In this document: one piece after another, positions 40,857-48,786 of the stretch
Position numbering within the stretch: position 1 is the stretch's first letter
Layout: each line of letters starts with the position of its first letter
Source: Paulinella micropora
Lineage: Eukaryota; Cercozoa; Imbricatea; Euglyphida; Paulinellidae
DNA length: 64,000 bases
Assembly: GCA_019918135.1 (NCBI GenBank)
Contig: WBZZ01002348.1
Coordinates: 1 to 64,000 of the forward strand
Direction: 5' to 3'
Translations under genes and position numbers: made by a program
Notes under the pieces: model-generated
What the model was told of the DNA's origin: nothing
Database searches by the model: none
The model's input: the letters and a program-made list of their open reading frames with translations, nothing else

Positions 40857-41657
40857 TTAATTACTGGTTTGTTCCGGGCTTCGCCCGGAATTAACCGCCG
40901 TTAAAGTTCCGTTTGAGGCGTTTCGGTTTTTGCGCCAGTCCGGTCGGCGCGGCTTCACACGCCGGCTCCCCGGCGCGTGTTTTTTCCGGTGTCTGGTTAG
41001 GCCTAGGTTGGAAAGTTGGGAAGATCGTCAGATCTTCCCAACTTTCAAACTCCTGCCCACCCTTTCCTCTTTTTGTCGTTTTTCTTTTTCTTTTTTCTTT
41101 TTTCTTCCTCTCCTCCTTTAGGGCTCGGTGGCGCACTTCCCTCCTTGTGGCCTGCGTTCTTTTCTCGTTCTGTTCCCCCTTCGGACCGTTGGTGCTACCT
41201 TTGGTGTAGTCGCACTGAACGACTAGTCATTTGTTCGGCCTGCTAGGTGCCTCCCCGTGTCAATGTAGGTTCGTTCCGGTCCGCAGGTTTGTTTTGTTAC
41301 TCTAAGGTTAGTTTCGCCGTCCGCTCTCCCCTCCTCCACCCGGTCTTGAATTCCGGTTTTGCCTCCCGCTACTCCCCTCCTCCTCCCAGTCTATTAATAT
41401 TAAGAATAGAGAGCACCGGTGTTCCTTAATGTTGTTTTCAGTCCTCAAGTTTTTTCGGTGCGGCTGTCCTGAGTTCTGAGTTGTTCATCAGAGCCGCCAA
41501 CTGTCAGTGTTTTTGAAACTTGAGTACTGAATTTTTGAGCCTAGACCTTTCCTCCTCCATCACACTCCGACGAGTTCGGATGTCTGGGCCGCCTATGTAG
41601 TTAAAGTTTCTCTTGTTCTCATCCTTACTTAAAGCGGAACGCAACGATAACGGAACT
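40857..41657 (+). mobile_element. 801-bp non-autonomous derivative, unit 4
   Basis: It has the left end (about 175 bases) and right end (about 233 bases, from 41425) of the long units, but the roughly 390 bases between are unrelated to them and code for nothing recognisable. It sits in the array in the same orientation, with the same junctions. A perfect 16-bp inverted repeat with a 4-base loop (41011-41046) lies at the switch from shared to unique sequence. Because it keeps both ends, it could have been mobilised by the recombinase of the long units. Confidence 0.8.
41011..41046 (+). repeat. Perfect 16-bp inverted repeat in unit 4
   Basis: Arms GAAAGTTGGGAAGATC and GATCTTCCCAACTTTC flank GTCA. 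The left arm is element sequence present in all units; the right arm is its reverse copy and opens the unique interior. It looks like the mark of a fold-back or template switch. Confidence 0.9.
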
Positions 41658-42107
41658 TTAATTACTGGTTTGTTCCGGGCTTCGCCCGGAATTAACCGCC
41701 GTTAAAGTTCCGTTTGAGGCGTTTCGGTTTTTGCGCCAGTCCGGTCGGCGCGGCTTCACACGCAGGCGGAGCCGGCGCGTGTTTTTTCTGGTGTCTGGTT
41801 AGGCCTAGGTTGGAAAGTTGGGAAGATCGTCAGAGAAGTCAGAGAAGTCGCTTTAATGCCTACAGTTTCCAAGAAACTCAAAGTTGGCTGCATTGCTTCA
41901 ACGCTAGCGGCCTATCACGTCGCAGACAACGATTTATTCGATCGATTTGGGAAAAATTCCGAGACCGTTAGGATTACGGGCGTTGTAACGAATCTTACTG
42001 AGCAGCATGCTACTCTCAGCCTCAAAGCAGAGGAGAACGAGTGGTCTGTCCAAGTCCCACGCGGTCTTGCACGATTAGAGGATGAGTCTAAAAAGTGGAA
42101 ATACCTC

Positions 42108-42113
42108 AACACT
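42108..42113 (+). repeat. Target-site duplication, left copy
   Basis: AACACT, repeated at 62841-62846. In units 1-3 the same place has a single copy, as in CTCAACACTACCGG. Confidence 0.93.
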
Positions 42114-42548
42114 AGTAGTATAGGTGCCACTATAAGACAGCATTTGGAGACATGGGGGGGTAGCAAGAGAGATAACGGCTAAATTCGCTCTCCTATTAAT
42201 CGTAAAGTCGCGACATTAAAAAATAAAACTATTTCAAAACGATGAAATAACTTCTCCTATTGAAAGTTTGATTTTTTATATAGTGCCACTATAAGACAAT
42301 GTCTCCAAATTTTTTTTTTGATTATGTTTTAATTGAAAACATTAACTAATAGCGTATTTTTATAGTGTCTTATGGTGGCACTCTAAAAATCACTGCGACA
42401 AAAAAGTGTAATTTTGTCGCAACAAAAAAGTGAAATTTTGTCAAAACCTCTGCGACACTGCGACCAAAAAAGTGAAATTTTGTCGCGACAAAAAAGTGAA
42501 ATTTTGTCGCAAAGACATATTCACGGAAATAAGCAATCTGGTGGCACC
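42114..42548 (+). repeat. Maverick left terminal inverted repeat (435 bp)
   Basis: It matches the reverse complement of 62408-62840 throughout apart from a T run of 10 versus 8. Inside it are three copies of a GTGCCACTATAAGACA-type word (about 42124, 42283, and inverted at 42364-42381). There are also four copies of a 24-27 bp hairpin-forming word with arms GCGACAAAA and TTTTGTCGC between 42395 and 42510. It ends at GTGGCACC. Confidence 0.95.
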
Positions 42549-42564
42549 CAATCTCCATATCTCT

Positions 42565-42584
42565 ATCTCCGACACGTCGGAGAT
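42565..42584. repeat. Dispersed palindrome 1 (between TIR and first gene)
   Basis: ATCTCCGACACGTCGGAGAT: 9-bp arms with a 2-base centre. A half copy (GTTGGAGATA) follows a few bases later, the same composite as at 53180-53215. Confidence 0.9.
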
Positions 42585-42639
42585 TTACATGTTGGAGATA
42601 TTCTTGTCAGAGATATGCGGTATTTAGGTTATCCATAAT

Positions 42640-43100
42640 TTCATTTAAGAATAAGGACACTTATATATAAAACAAATGGACACCGAACAATTTACAATGT
42701 CTAGGGGTTGTGTTATGGTTAAAAATAACCTAAAGAGACCTATGGTAAGAGTACAATGGTATGAAGGTAAAAAAAGTAAATGTAAAAGTTTCTGTATTGG
42801 TAAGAAGCGAACATTTGAGCAAGCAATGGAACTTGCAAACAAATATCACAATGAGATAATCATTCCAAAATATGAAGAATACAAAAACCCAAAGAAAGCA
42901 TCACAGCCAATTACAAACAACGAAGATGACCGCTGTAATATGTGCGGATATATGGAAAGTAATTGTCATTGTGGTAGCGGATATAGTAAATATAGAAACT
43001 AGACTAAAAAAAAGAGAAACAATTTTTTTAATGTTAACAAAATTTAATTTCATCTAAGGATAAGGACACATAATATTAAAGGGCACATTAAGGACACATA
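42640..43100 (+). promoter_or_regulatory. AAGGACAC repeats before the two leftmost genes
   Basis: AAGGACAC occurs at 42653-42660 before the AP2-like gene, and at 43062-43069 and 43090-43097 before the polymerase gene. The first two lie in a longer shared block (TTTCATYTAAGRATAAGG). I did not notice it before the structural genes, so it may mark an early class of promoter. Confidence 0.45.
42676..43002 (+). CDS. AP2-like DNA-binding protein with zinc motif
   Basis: A 108-residue protein. Residues about 10-60 (GCVMVKNNLKRPMVRVQWYEGK through FEQAMELANKYHNEII) have the pattern of an AP2/ERF-type domain: a three-strand sheet with conserved aromatic and basic residues, then a helix of AMELANKYHNE type. 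The C-terminus has CNMCGYMESNCHCG, a small zinc-binding cluster. AP2-like domains bind DNA and in mobile elements often accompany nucleases or integrases. The start is supported by TTATATATAA five bases upstream, the promoter-like motif seen before most genes of this element. It is the first gene inside the left TIR and is followed by the polymerase on the same strand. A role in regulating the element or binding its ends is inferred. Confidence 0.65.
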   Translation: MDTEQFTMSRGCVMVKNNLKRPMVRVQWYEGKKSKCKSFCIGKKRTFEQAMELANKYHNEIIIPKYEEYKNPKKASQPITNNEDDRCNMCGYMESNCHCGSGYSKYRN

Positions 43101-43142
43101 ATTATTTAATTTTCAAACTTTTATATTTCTTGGTATATAGTT

Positions 43143-46100
43143 ATGGACACACACTACTACAAAGGTGTTGTCTATCGGCTAGACAAACTAAGGGAATACA
43201 AGATAAATTATGAAATTAAACATGTTAGGGGACATGATGCGCTGTTTATTCAACCAAGTAATAGGTATATACGGATTGATACGCCAACAGCCCAAAATTA
43301 CTTAAACCGAGTAAGAGGTGTTTCGTACTTCCAACAACAAAATATTCCTATTGCTCCTCCATTGCCTATTGAAATTTCTCAAAGTATAAGACAGGAGAAT
43401 GTCAGAGACTTGATGCGATATGGTAATTACAATATATTGCGGGACAATAGCGAAGAACACAAACTCGGAATTAATGAGAGCCAGTATAAAGTGAGGATTA
43501 CTGGAAACCTTCATTCATTCACTATTAGAGATGTAATAAATTTTATTGGAATTATCCTAAACGATTTTATTCAAAGACATCCACCAAATAGTAAAGTCAG
43601 TTTAAGTATTGAATTTATAAACGGGCATTATGGAGCCGTATCAACGGGTATGAAAACTATTAACGAAATTTCTGTTGAAGATGTATTAGAAAGATTATCT
43701 AATATATTTCAAAGTAATGAAAGCCTTTATACTGATGAAAAAGGAGCAAATATGGATAATTTAAAGTTTGTATTAAAATCTATTAAGATGCCTACAGGCG
43801 GAACAAGGCTACAAGTTATTAACAAATTAGATATCTATAAGAAAAGAGGGGTTATCCAAATCAACAACACCGATAACATATGCTTAGCAAGGGCAATTGT
43901 TGTAGTCCGAGCAAAAAAAGAAAATAATGAAAAATATTCACAGATTATGAAAGGAAGAAAGATACAAGAAGAATTGGCAAGAGAACTACATGAGAAAGCA
44001 AATGTTATTGAAAATGTCTGTGGTATTCCAGAGATTAATATATTTGCTAATTACATTAACTATAATTTGGTTATTGTTGAATTCCCTGACAAAATCGTTT
44101 ATAAAACAGATCTACTTGATGCCAGCGGCGAACGGCTTACTAATCTTTATATTCTCAAAACAGAAGGACATTACGATGCTATAACTAACATGAAGTCTAT
44201 GCTAAGTAAAAAGAACTTCTGTGAGTTATGCCTAAGAGGATATATGAACACACACTCGTGCGAATTTGTATGTAATATATGCGGAGTATCTGGCTGTCAA
44301 GGTATAAAAGATAAATCTCAGTGGATTGAATGTAAAGAATGTTGTAGAAACTTTCCTAACAAGCAATGTTATATCAACCATAAAAAGGATGCTTTGGAGA
44401 ATAAGAACATTTCTAATATGTGTGATGAAAAAGCAAAATGTAAGGAATGCGGAACAAATTATAAAACTAAAGATGGACATAAATGCGGATATGCGAAGTG
44501 TCGTAATTGTAAAGAAATACAACCACTAGAACACAAATGCGAAATATCTCAAAAAGCAATCCTACAGCCAACAGAAAAATATGTATTCTTTGATTTTGAG
44601 GCAACACAAGACACAGGCGTACATATTGTTAATCATGCTGAAAGCCAGTATTTTAACGAAAGCACACCAATAATTCACAAGAATATTGATGACTTCTGTA
44701 AGTGGATATTTGATATCAAGCATAATGATTATACATTTATAGCACATAATGCCAGAGGCTACGATTGTCAGTTTATTCTCAAGTGGTTAGTTGATAATGG
44801 ACATGCGCCATTTGTCATTTATCAAGGAGGTAAAATTATGATGATGATACATAAGAAATTTAGATTTATTGATAGTCTAAGTTTTCTTCCGATGCCATTG
44901 GCTGATTTTCCTAAGACATTTGGATTGAACGAACTTAAAAAAGGCTACTTTCCACATTTCTTCAATACTTCAAAAAATCAAAATTATGTAGGTGTTATGC
45001 CACATAAGAAACATTACGGATACAACACAATGAAAGGAGATAAAAGACAGGAATTCTTAAATTGGTATGATGAGCAAGTCAACAATCTCCGACGCGTCGG
45101 AGATAGTAATCACTTTGACATGAAAAAAGAAATTGCTGAGTATTGCCATTCCGATGTTGATATATTGAGACGAGGCTGTATGATGTTTAGAAACTCGTTT
45201 CTAGAATTCGGTATTGACCCTTTTAGATATACAACAATTGCGAGTTGTGTGATGGCATTATATCGTTGTAAATTTATGCCTGAGAAATCAATTGCTGTAT
45301 TGAAGAATGAAAAGCAAAACAGGATGACCTCACGGGCATGTGTTGAATGGTTAGCATATCGTAGTAGATTAGACAATACTGACATTAAACATGCCTTCAA
45401 TGGAGGTGAAAAAATGTTTTACCTCAACTCAAAGCAGTCCAATGTATACGTAGATGGATGGGACGAAAAGAACAAAGTTGCTTATGAGTTTTATGGGTGT
45501 CATTGGCACGGATGCCAGAAGTGCTATAACAGCAATACAACGAATATTAAGAAAAATAAGACTATGGGAGAACTATATAAAAATACAAAGTCAAGAGAAG
45601 TTTTATTGAGCAAACTCTACGGAGTATCCAAAGTCATTACTATTTGGGAATGCGAATGGAGACTATCTAGAACAAGTCAAGTATTGGCAGAAGATACAAA
45701 TGAACAAATTATGGAGCAAGAACGATTAAGTCCGAGAGAAGCAATGTTTGGAGGCAGAACTAATGCTCTCACATTATACTGGAAATCAAGACATGAAAGT
45801 GAATATGCTAATTACACTGATGTCTCAGGATTGTATCCCGCTGTTATGTATTATGACCCTTATCCGACAGGGCACCATGAAATCATACATCCAAAGAATG
45901 ATACAGAAAGAAAACAAGTAGCAATGAATATTATTAATAAAGTCTATTTCGGAATTGTAAAAGCAAAAATGCTACCTCCTAAGGGCTTAATTCATCCAGT
46001 CTTACCAAAAGCAGACAGAGGTAAGATGATGTATTACCTATGCGATAAGTGCGGGATGACAGGACGCCACGGCCAATGTAATCACTCTGATAATGAGCGA

Positions 46101-47204
46101 GCATTAACAGGCACATGGGCTACTCCAGAAATCTATAAGGCACTTGACAAAGGATACAAATTGATGAAAGTATATGAAGTGTGGAACTGGGTTGAACAAA
46201 GTGATAGTTTATTCAAAGAATACATTAAAACCTTTATCAAGGTAAAACAAGAGTCTACAGGATACCCAAAAGGATGTATCACAGATGAAGATAAAAATCG
46301 CTACATTGACAATATGGAAATTAAAATGGGTGTTAGAATGGATAAAGATAAAATAGAAAAGAACTCTGGAAGAAGAGCTGTTGCCAAGTTGTGCTTAAAC
46401 TCTTTATGGGGAAAATTTGGAGAAAAACAAAATAAAACACAAACTAAATTTATAAGAGACAAAGATGATTTATACAAACTAATGAACGATAAGACAATTG
46501 ACAACATTAATATTAATATAGTTAATGAAGATGTAGTGGAAGCAAGTTATGACTTAAAACAGGATGCTGTGAGCGATCCAATTAAAACAAATATTGTTAT
46601 TGCTCTATTTACTACATGCCATGCTAGAATGAGGCTTTATGATAAGATGGACAAATTAGGATACAGAATATTATACCACGATACCGATAGTGTAATATAT
46701 ACTACTGACTTAACAAAAGGAGAAGTAGAAGAAAAAACAGGTGAATTATTAGGTGAATGGACTGATGAATTAGGTGGAGCCAAAATAAAAACCTTTGTTG
46801 GGGGCGGGCCGAAATGTTATGGATATGTATTGGATAATGGACAAGCCTGTATGAAAGTAAAGGGGTTTAGCATGAATTATGAGACTAACAAAGCATTAAA
46901 CCTACCTAATATGTTAAGTGTTATCAGTTGTGGCTTGGGACTAAAGAACACTGAATTGTATGAGAAAGGAAAAAACGAATTACTAGAACTATTGAAAACA
47001 GATGAAGAGAAATGTATTGCTAAACGAATTGAGAAGTCTGGTAAGGTTGTGATTGTAGAAAACAGCAAGATAACAAGAGACAAGCAAAAGAAAAAGATAA
47101 CAAGCGAATACTTAGAAAAAATATTTAGTTATACATACACGAAACGACAGGTTATAGGAGTTATTGATAACGCAATTGAAACGAGACCATTCGGCTACTA
47201 TTAA
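43143..47204 (+). CDS. polB: Protein-primed DNA polymerase B
   Basis: The 1353-residue replicative polymerase of the Maverick. The N-terminal 350 residues are unassigned and may hold the terminal-protein function. A dense Cys/His region at about 359-466 contains several CXXC pairs (CELC, CNIC, CKECC, CRNC). The 3'-5' exonuclease has FFDFEATQD (about 483), FIAHNARGYD (about 534) and YCHSDVDILR (about 667). The insert VAYEFYGCHWHGCQKCY (about 781) is typical of eukaryotic protein-primed polymerases. The palm motifs are DVSGLYPAVMY (A, about 893), KLCLNSLWGKFGEK (B, about 1082) and YHDTDSVIY (C, about 1180). Length and order match Polinton polymerases. The ATG follows GTATATAGTT, the element's usual promoter-like word. 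A 20-bp perfect palindrome at 45085-45104 lies in frame and encodes NLRRVGD just before the third exonuclease motif. Confidence 0.95.
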   Translation: MDTHYYKGVVYRLDKLREYKINYEIKHVRGHDALFIQPSNRYIRIDTPTAQNYLNRVRGVSYFQQQNIPIAPPLPIEISQSIRQENVRDLMRYGNYNILRDNSEEHKLGINESQYKVRITGNLHSFTIRDVINFIGIILNDFIQRHPPNSKVSLSIEFINGHYGAVSTGMKTINEISVEDVLERLSNIFQSNESLYTDEKGANMDNLKFVLKSIKMPTGGTRLQVINKLDIYKKRGVIQINNTDNICLARAIVVVRAKKENNEKYSQIMKGRKIQEELARELHEKANVIENVCGIPEINIFANYINYNLVIVEFPDKIVYKTDLLDASGERLTNLYILKTEGHYDAITNMKSMLSKKNFCELCLRGYMNTHSCEFVCNICGVSGCQGIKDKSQWIECKECCRNFPNKQCYINHKKDALENKNISNMCDEKAKCKECGTNYKTKDGHKCGYAKCRNCKEIQPLEHKCEISQKAILQPTEKYVFFDFEATQDTGVHIVNHAESQYFNESTPIIHKNIDDFCKWIFDIKHNDYTFIAHNARGYDCQFILKWLVDNGHAPFVIYQGGKIMMMIHKKFRFIDSLSFLPMPLADFPKTFGLNELKKGYFPHFFNTSKNQNYVGVMPHKKHYGYNTMKGDKRQEFLNWYDEQVNNLRRVGDSNHFDMKKEIAEYCHSDVDILRRGCMMFRNSFLEFGIDPFRYTTIASCVMALYRCKFMPEKSIAVLKNEKQNRMTSRACVEWLAYRSRLDNTDIKHAFNGGEKMFYLNSKQSNVYVDGWDEKNKVAYEFYGCHWHGCQKCYNSNTTNIKKNKTMGELYKNTKSREVLLSKLYGVSKVITIWECEWRLSRTSQVLAEDTNEQIMEQERLSPREAMFGGRTNALTLYWKSRHESEYANYTDVSGLYPAVMYYDPYPTGHHEIIHPKNDTERKQVAMNIINKVYFGIVKAKMLPPKGLIHPVLPKADRGKMMYYLCDKCGMTGRHGQCNHSDNERALTGTWATPEIYKALDKGYKLMKVYEVWNWVEQSDSLFKEYIKTFIKVKQESTGYPKGCITDEDKNRYIDNMEIKMGVRMDKDKIEKNSGRRAVAKLCLNSLWGKFGEKQNKTQTKFIRDKDDLYKLMNDKTIDNININIVNEDVVEASYDLKQDAVSDPIKTNIVIALFTTCHARMRLYDKMDKLGYRILYHDTDSVIYTTDLTKGEVEEKTGELLGEWTDELGGAKIKTFVGGGPKCYGYVLDNGQACMKVKGFSMNYETNKALNLPNMLSVISCGLGLKNTELYEKGKNELLELLKTDEEKCIAKRIEKSGKVVIVENSKITRDKQKKKITSEYLEKIFSYTYTKRQVIGVIDNAIETRPFGYY
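45085..45104. repeat. Dispersed palindrome 2 (inside polB)
   Basis: ATCTCCGACGCGTCGGAGAT, perfect over 20 bases, read in frame as NLRRVGD. Confidence 0.93.
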
Positions 47205-47313
47205 AGCAAGCAAAAATGAGCGTTATGTTGAAAATTTAACATTGTATGAAAGTGTAGTTGATAAATAGTTAATTAATTAATTTTTTATTTTTTATATCCT
47301 ATAGTATATACTA

Positions 47314-47598
47314 ATGTCTCTCAAGTCTCTCGCGGAAAAATTTGAAAAACTTTCTATCAATAATAAAACATTTACTTTGGATGATATCAAGCAAGTCATT
47401 GATGGTCATGTAAATGAATATAAATCTGAAAGTAAAAAACTTCAAGAACAAGGATTGCTACCTATTGGAAAATATAAGGGGAAGTCCGTTGCCGATGTCG
47501 CTGTATTTGACAAGCAATACTTAATATGGTTGAACAAGCAACCGATGATGATAAACTATCCAGAACTCAAAAAAGAAATTGTTAAATATATTCTATAA
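47314..47598 (+). CDS. Small protein with GKYKGK domain (DUF3820/ExoX-C like)
   Basis: A 94-residue protein. The first half is a charged helix or coiled coil. The second half, GKYKGKSVADVAVFDKQYLIWLNKQP, fits the pattern of the small domain found at the C-terminus of some exonucleases and in DUF3820 proteins (GK-KGK--DV---D--YL-WL). A similar domain ends the protein at 48323-48754, so the two are probably paralogues. TATAGTATATACTA lies immediately before the ATG. The gene ends with no gap against the converging gene at 47599. The role is unknown; a DNA-metabolism accessory is plausible from the domain and from its place after the polymerase. Confidence 0.6.
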   Translation: MSLKSLAEKFEKLSINNKTFTLDDIKQVIDGHVNEYKSESKKLQEQGLLPIGKYKGKSVADVAVFDKQYLIWLNKQPMMINYPELKKEIVKYIL

Positions 47599-48270
47599 TC
47601 ACACTACATTCTCCTTTAAATTTATTTCTTTTTTTATTATTCTTAATATTGCCTTTTCTCTATGAAAATTGTTAAATTGTGTATAGTGTGGCTCTTTTAG
47701 AATTTCCCTAAAGTCTTCTCTTTCTTCTATTTCTACATTACGATAATTTAATTTATTCTCTTCTAAATATCGGTCTGTAATTTCTTTAAACTTTATTTTT
47801 TCAAAGTGATGGTCAACATGAACGTTTTTTCTATCGTGTATTTCTTTTGTTATTTCACATATATATTTCGGCTCAATGAAAATGTCTATTACCATTCTAT
47901 TTAAATATTCTTCTATTTGATTTTTTATAGTATTTCTACAAGCATCATTAAATTTGGTCTTGGTGTATCTCATCATTTGTTTCTCTTTATTTACCCCAAT
48001 GTAATTAATACAATTATACCACGAAAATGCTTTTTCTCCTATACGAAAGTGCTTACTACCATATCCATTATTTTCAACATCAATTTCACAATTTATCAAA
48101 TGTTCAAATTTCGTCTTATAATCAGGATGATTAATTATAATACCCTTAATAAAATTACTATCGTTTTCATTTAACTTTTCATTGTGCTTATATTTGCTGA
48201 CAATATTTCTTATATATACTATTATTTCTTTCTTTGTTTTAAACATTACTCCGCTTAGTATATACAACAT
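47599..48270 (-). CDS. DUF3223 (DCL)-like protein
   Basis: A 223-residue protein. Residues about 40-120 (NFIKGIIINHPDYKTKF, then IDVENNGYGSKHFRIGEKAFSWYNCINYI) match the pattern of the DUF3223/DCL family, a small domain found in phage, giant-virus and plant plastid proteins. The C-terminal half has NVHVDHHFEKIKFKEI; an HVDH-F-I element commonly follows this domain in viral versions and hints at a metal-binding or nuclease-like site. It is the only - strand gene in the left block, inserted between two genes that share a domain. AGTATATAGT directly precedes the chosen ATG. Function unknown. Confidence 0.55.
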   Translation of the reverse strand: MLYILSGVMFKTKKEIIVYIRNIVSKYKHNEKLNENDSNFIKGIIINHPDYKTKFEHLINCEIDVENNGYGSKHFRIGEKAFSWYNCINYIGVNKEKQMMRYTKTKFNDACRNTIKNQIEEYLNRMVIDIFIEPKYICEITKEIHDRKNVHVDHHFEKIKFKEITDRYLEENKLNYRNVEIEEREDFREILKEPHYTQFNNFHREKAILRIIKKEINLKENVV

Positions 48271-48322
48271 ACTATATACTCTTAAATAAAATTAATAAAA
48301 AAATAATATTAATAGTATATCA

Positions 48323-48754
48323 ATGACAGACCTAAGCACCAAGCAGGACTACTTGAATGAAATTGAAAAGTGGAATATTGACAGCGAAGTTAAGAAACCC
48401 ACTATTAAATGGACTAAACCCGACATTGTTTCTTTTTATGAGCAATATAAGCCCAATGTTGGAATTTCCAACATAGATGATAATGTGAAAGTCGTTATTC
48501 CATTAGAAAGCGTGTTGGACGAAGAGCAGAGCACACCTTTTAAGGAGACTGACTTGAAAGAAACTGGAATTACAGAGATTAAAATGAATGTTGGCGAAGA
48601 AATAGCACAAAGTGAAACCGATGTTTTTCTTCAATATGGTAAGTATAAAAAAATGAAAATTGAAGATGTCGCTAAGATTGATAAACCATACCTTGAATAT
48701 TTAATTCAACAACCTTATTTTAATAACAAAGACGCGGTAAAAAAATATTTATAA
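48323..48754 (+). CDS. Protein with C-terminal GKYK domain, paralogue of 47314
   Basis: A 143-residue protein with an acidic, variable N-terminal 95 residues and a C-terminal domain YGKYKKMKIEDVAKIDKPYLEYLIQQP that matches the end of the 47314-47598 protein. The start follows AGTATATCA. A 19-base palindrome (48456-48474) lies in frame and encodes NVGISNI. It converges with the 409-residue structural gene, with 32 bases between stops. Function unknown. Confidence 0.55.
   Translation: MTDLSTKQDYLNEIEKWNIDSEVKKPTIKWTKPDIVSFYEQYKPNVGISNIDDNVKVVIPLESVLDEEQSTPFKETDLKETGITEIKMNVGEEIAQSETDVFLQYGKYKKMKIEDVAKIDKPYLEYLIQQPYFNNKDAVKKYL
48456..48474. repeat. Palindrome of a different type (inside 48323 gene)
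   Basis: ATGTTGGAATTTCCAACAT, 9-bp arms around one T. It shares TTGGA with the others but is arranged inside out. Confidence 0.75.
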
Positions 48755-48786
48755 TATCCACATCGCTTTTCATTAATTTTTTTGCT

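Noticed and set aside
42395-42510. Regular repeats in the Maverick TIR as a CRISPR-like array
   Set aside because: The copies are adjacent or overlapping without spacers, are present inverted at both ends, and the setting is eukaryotic.
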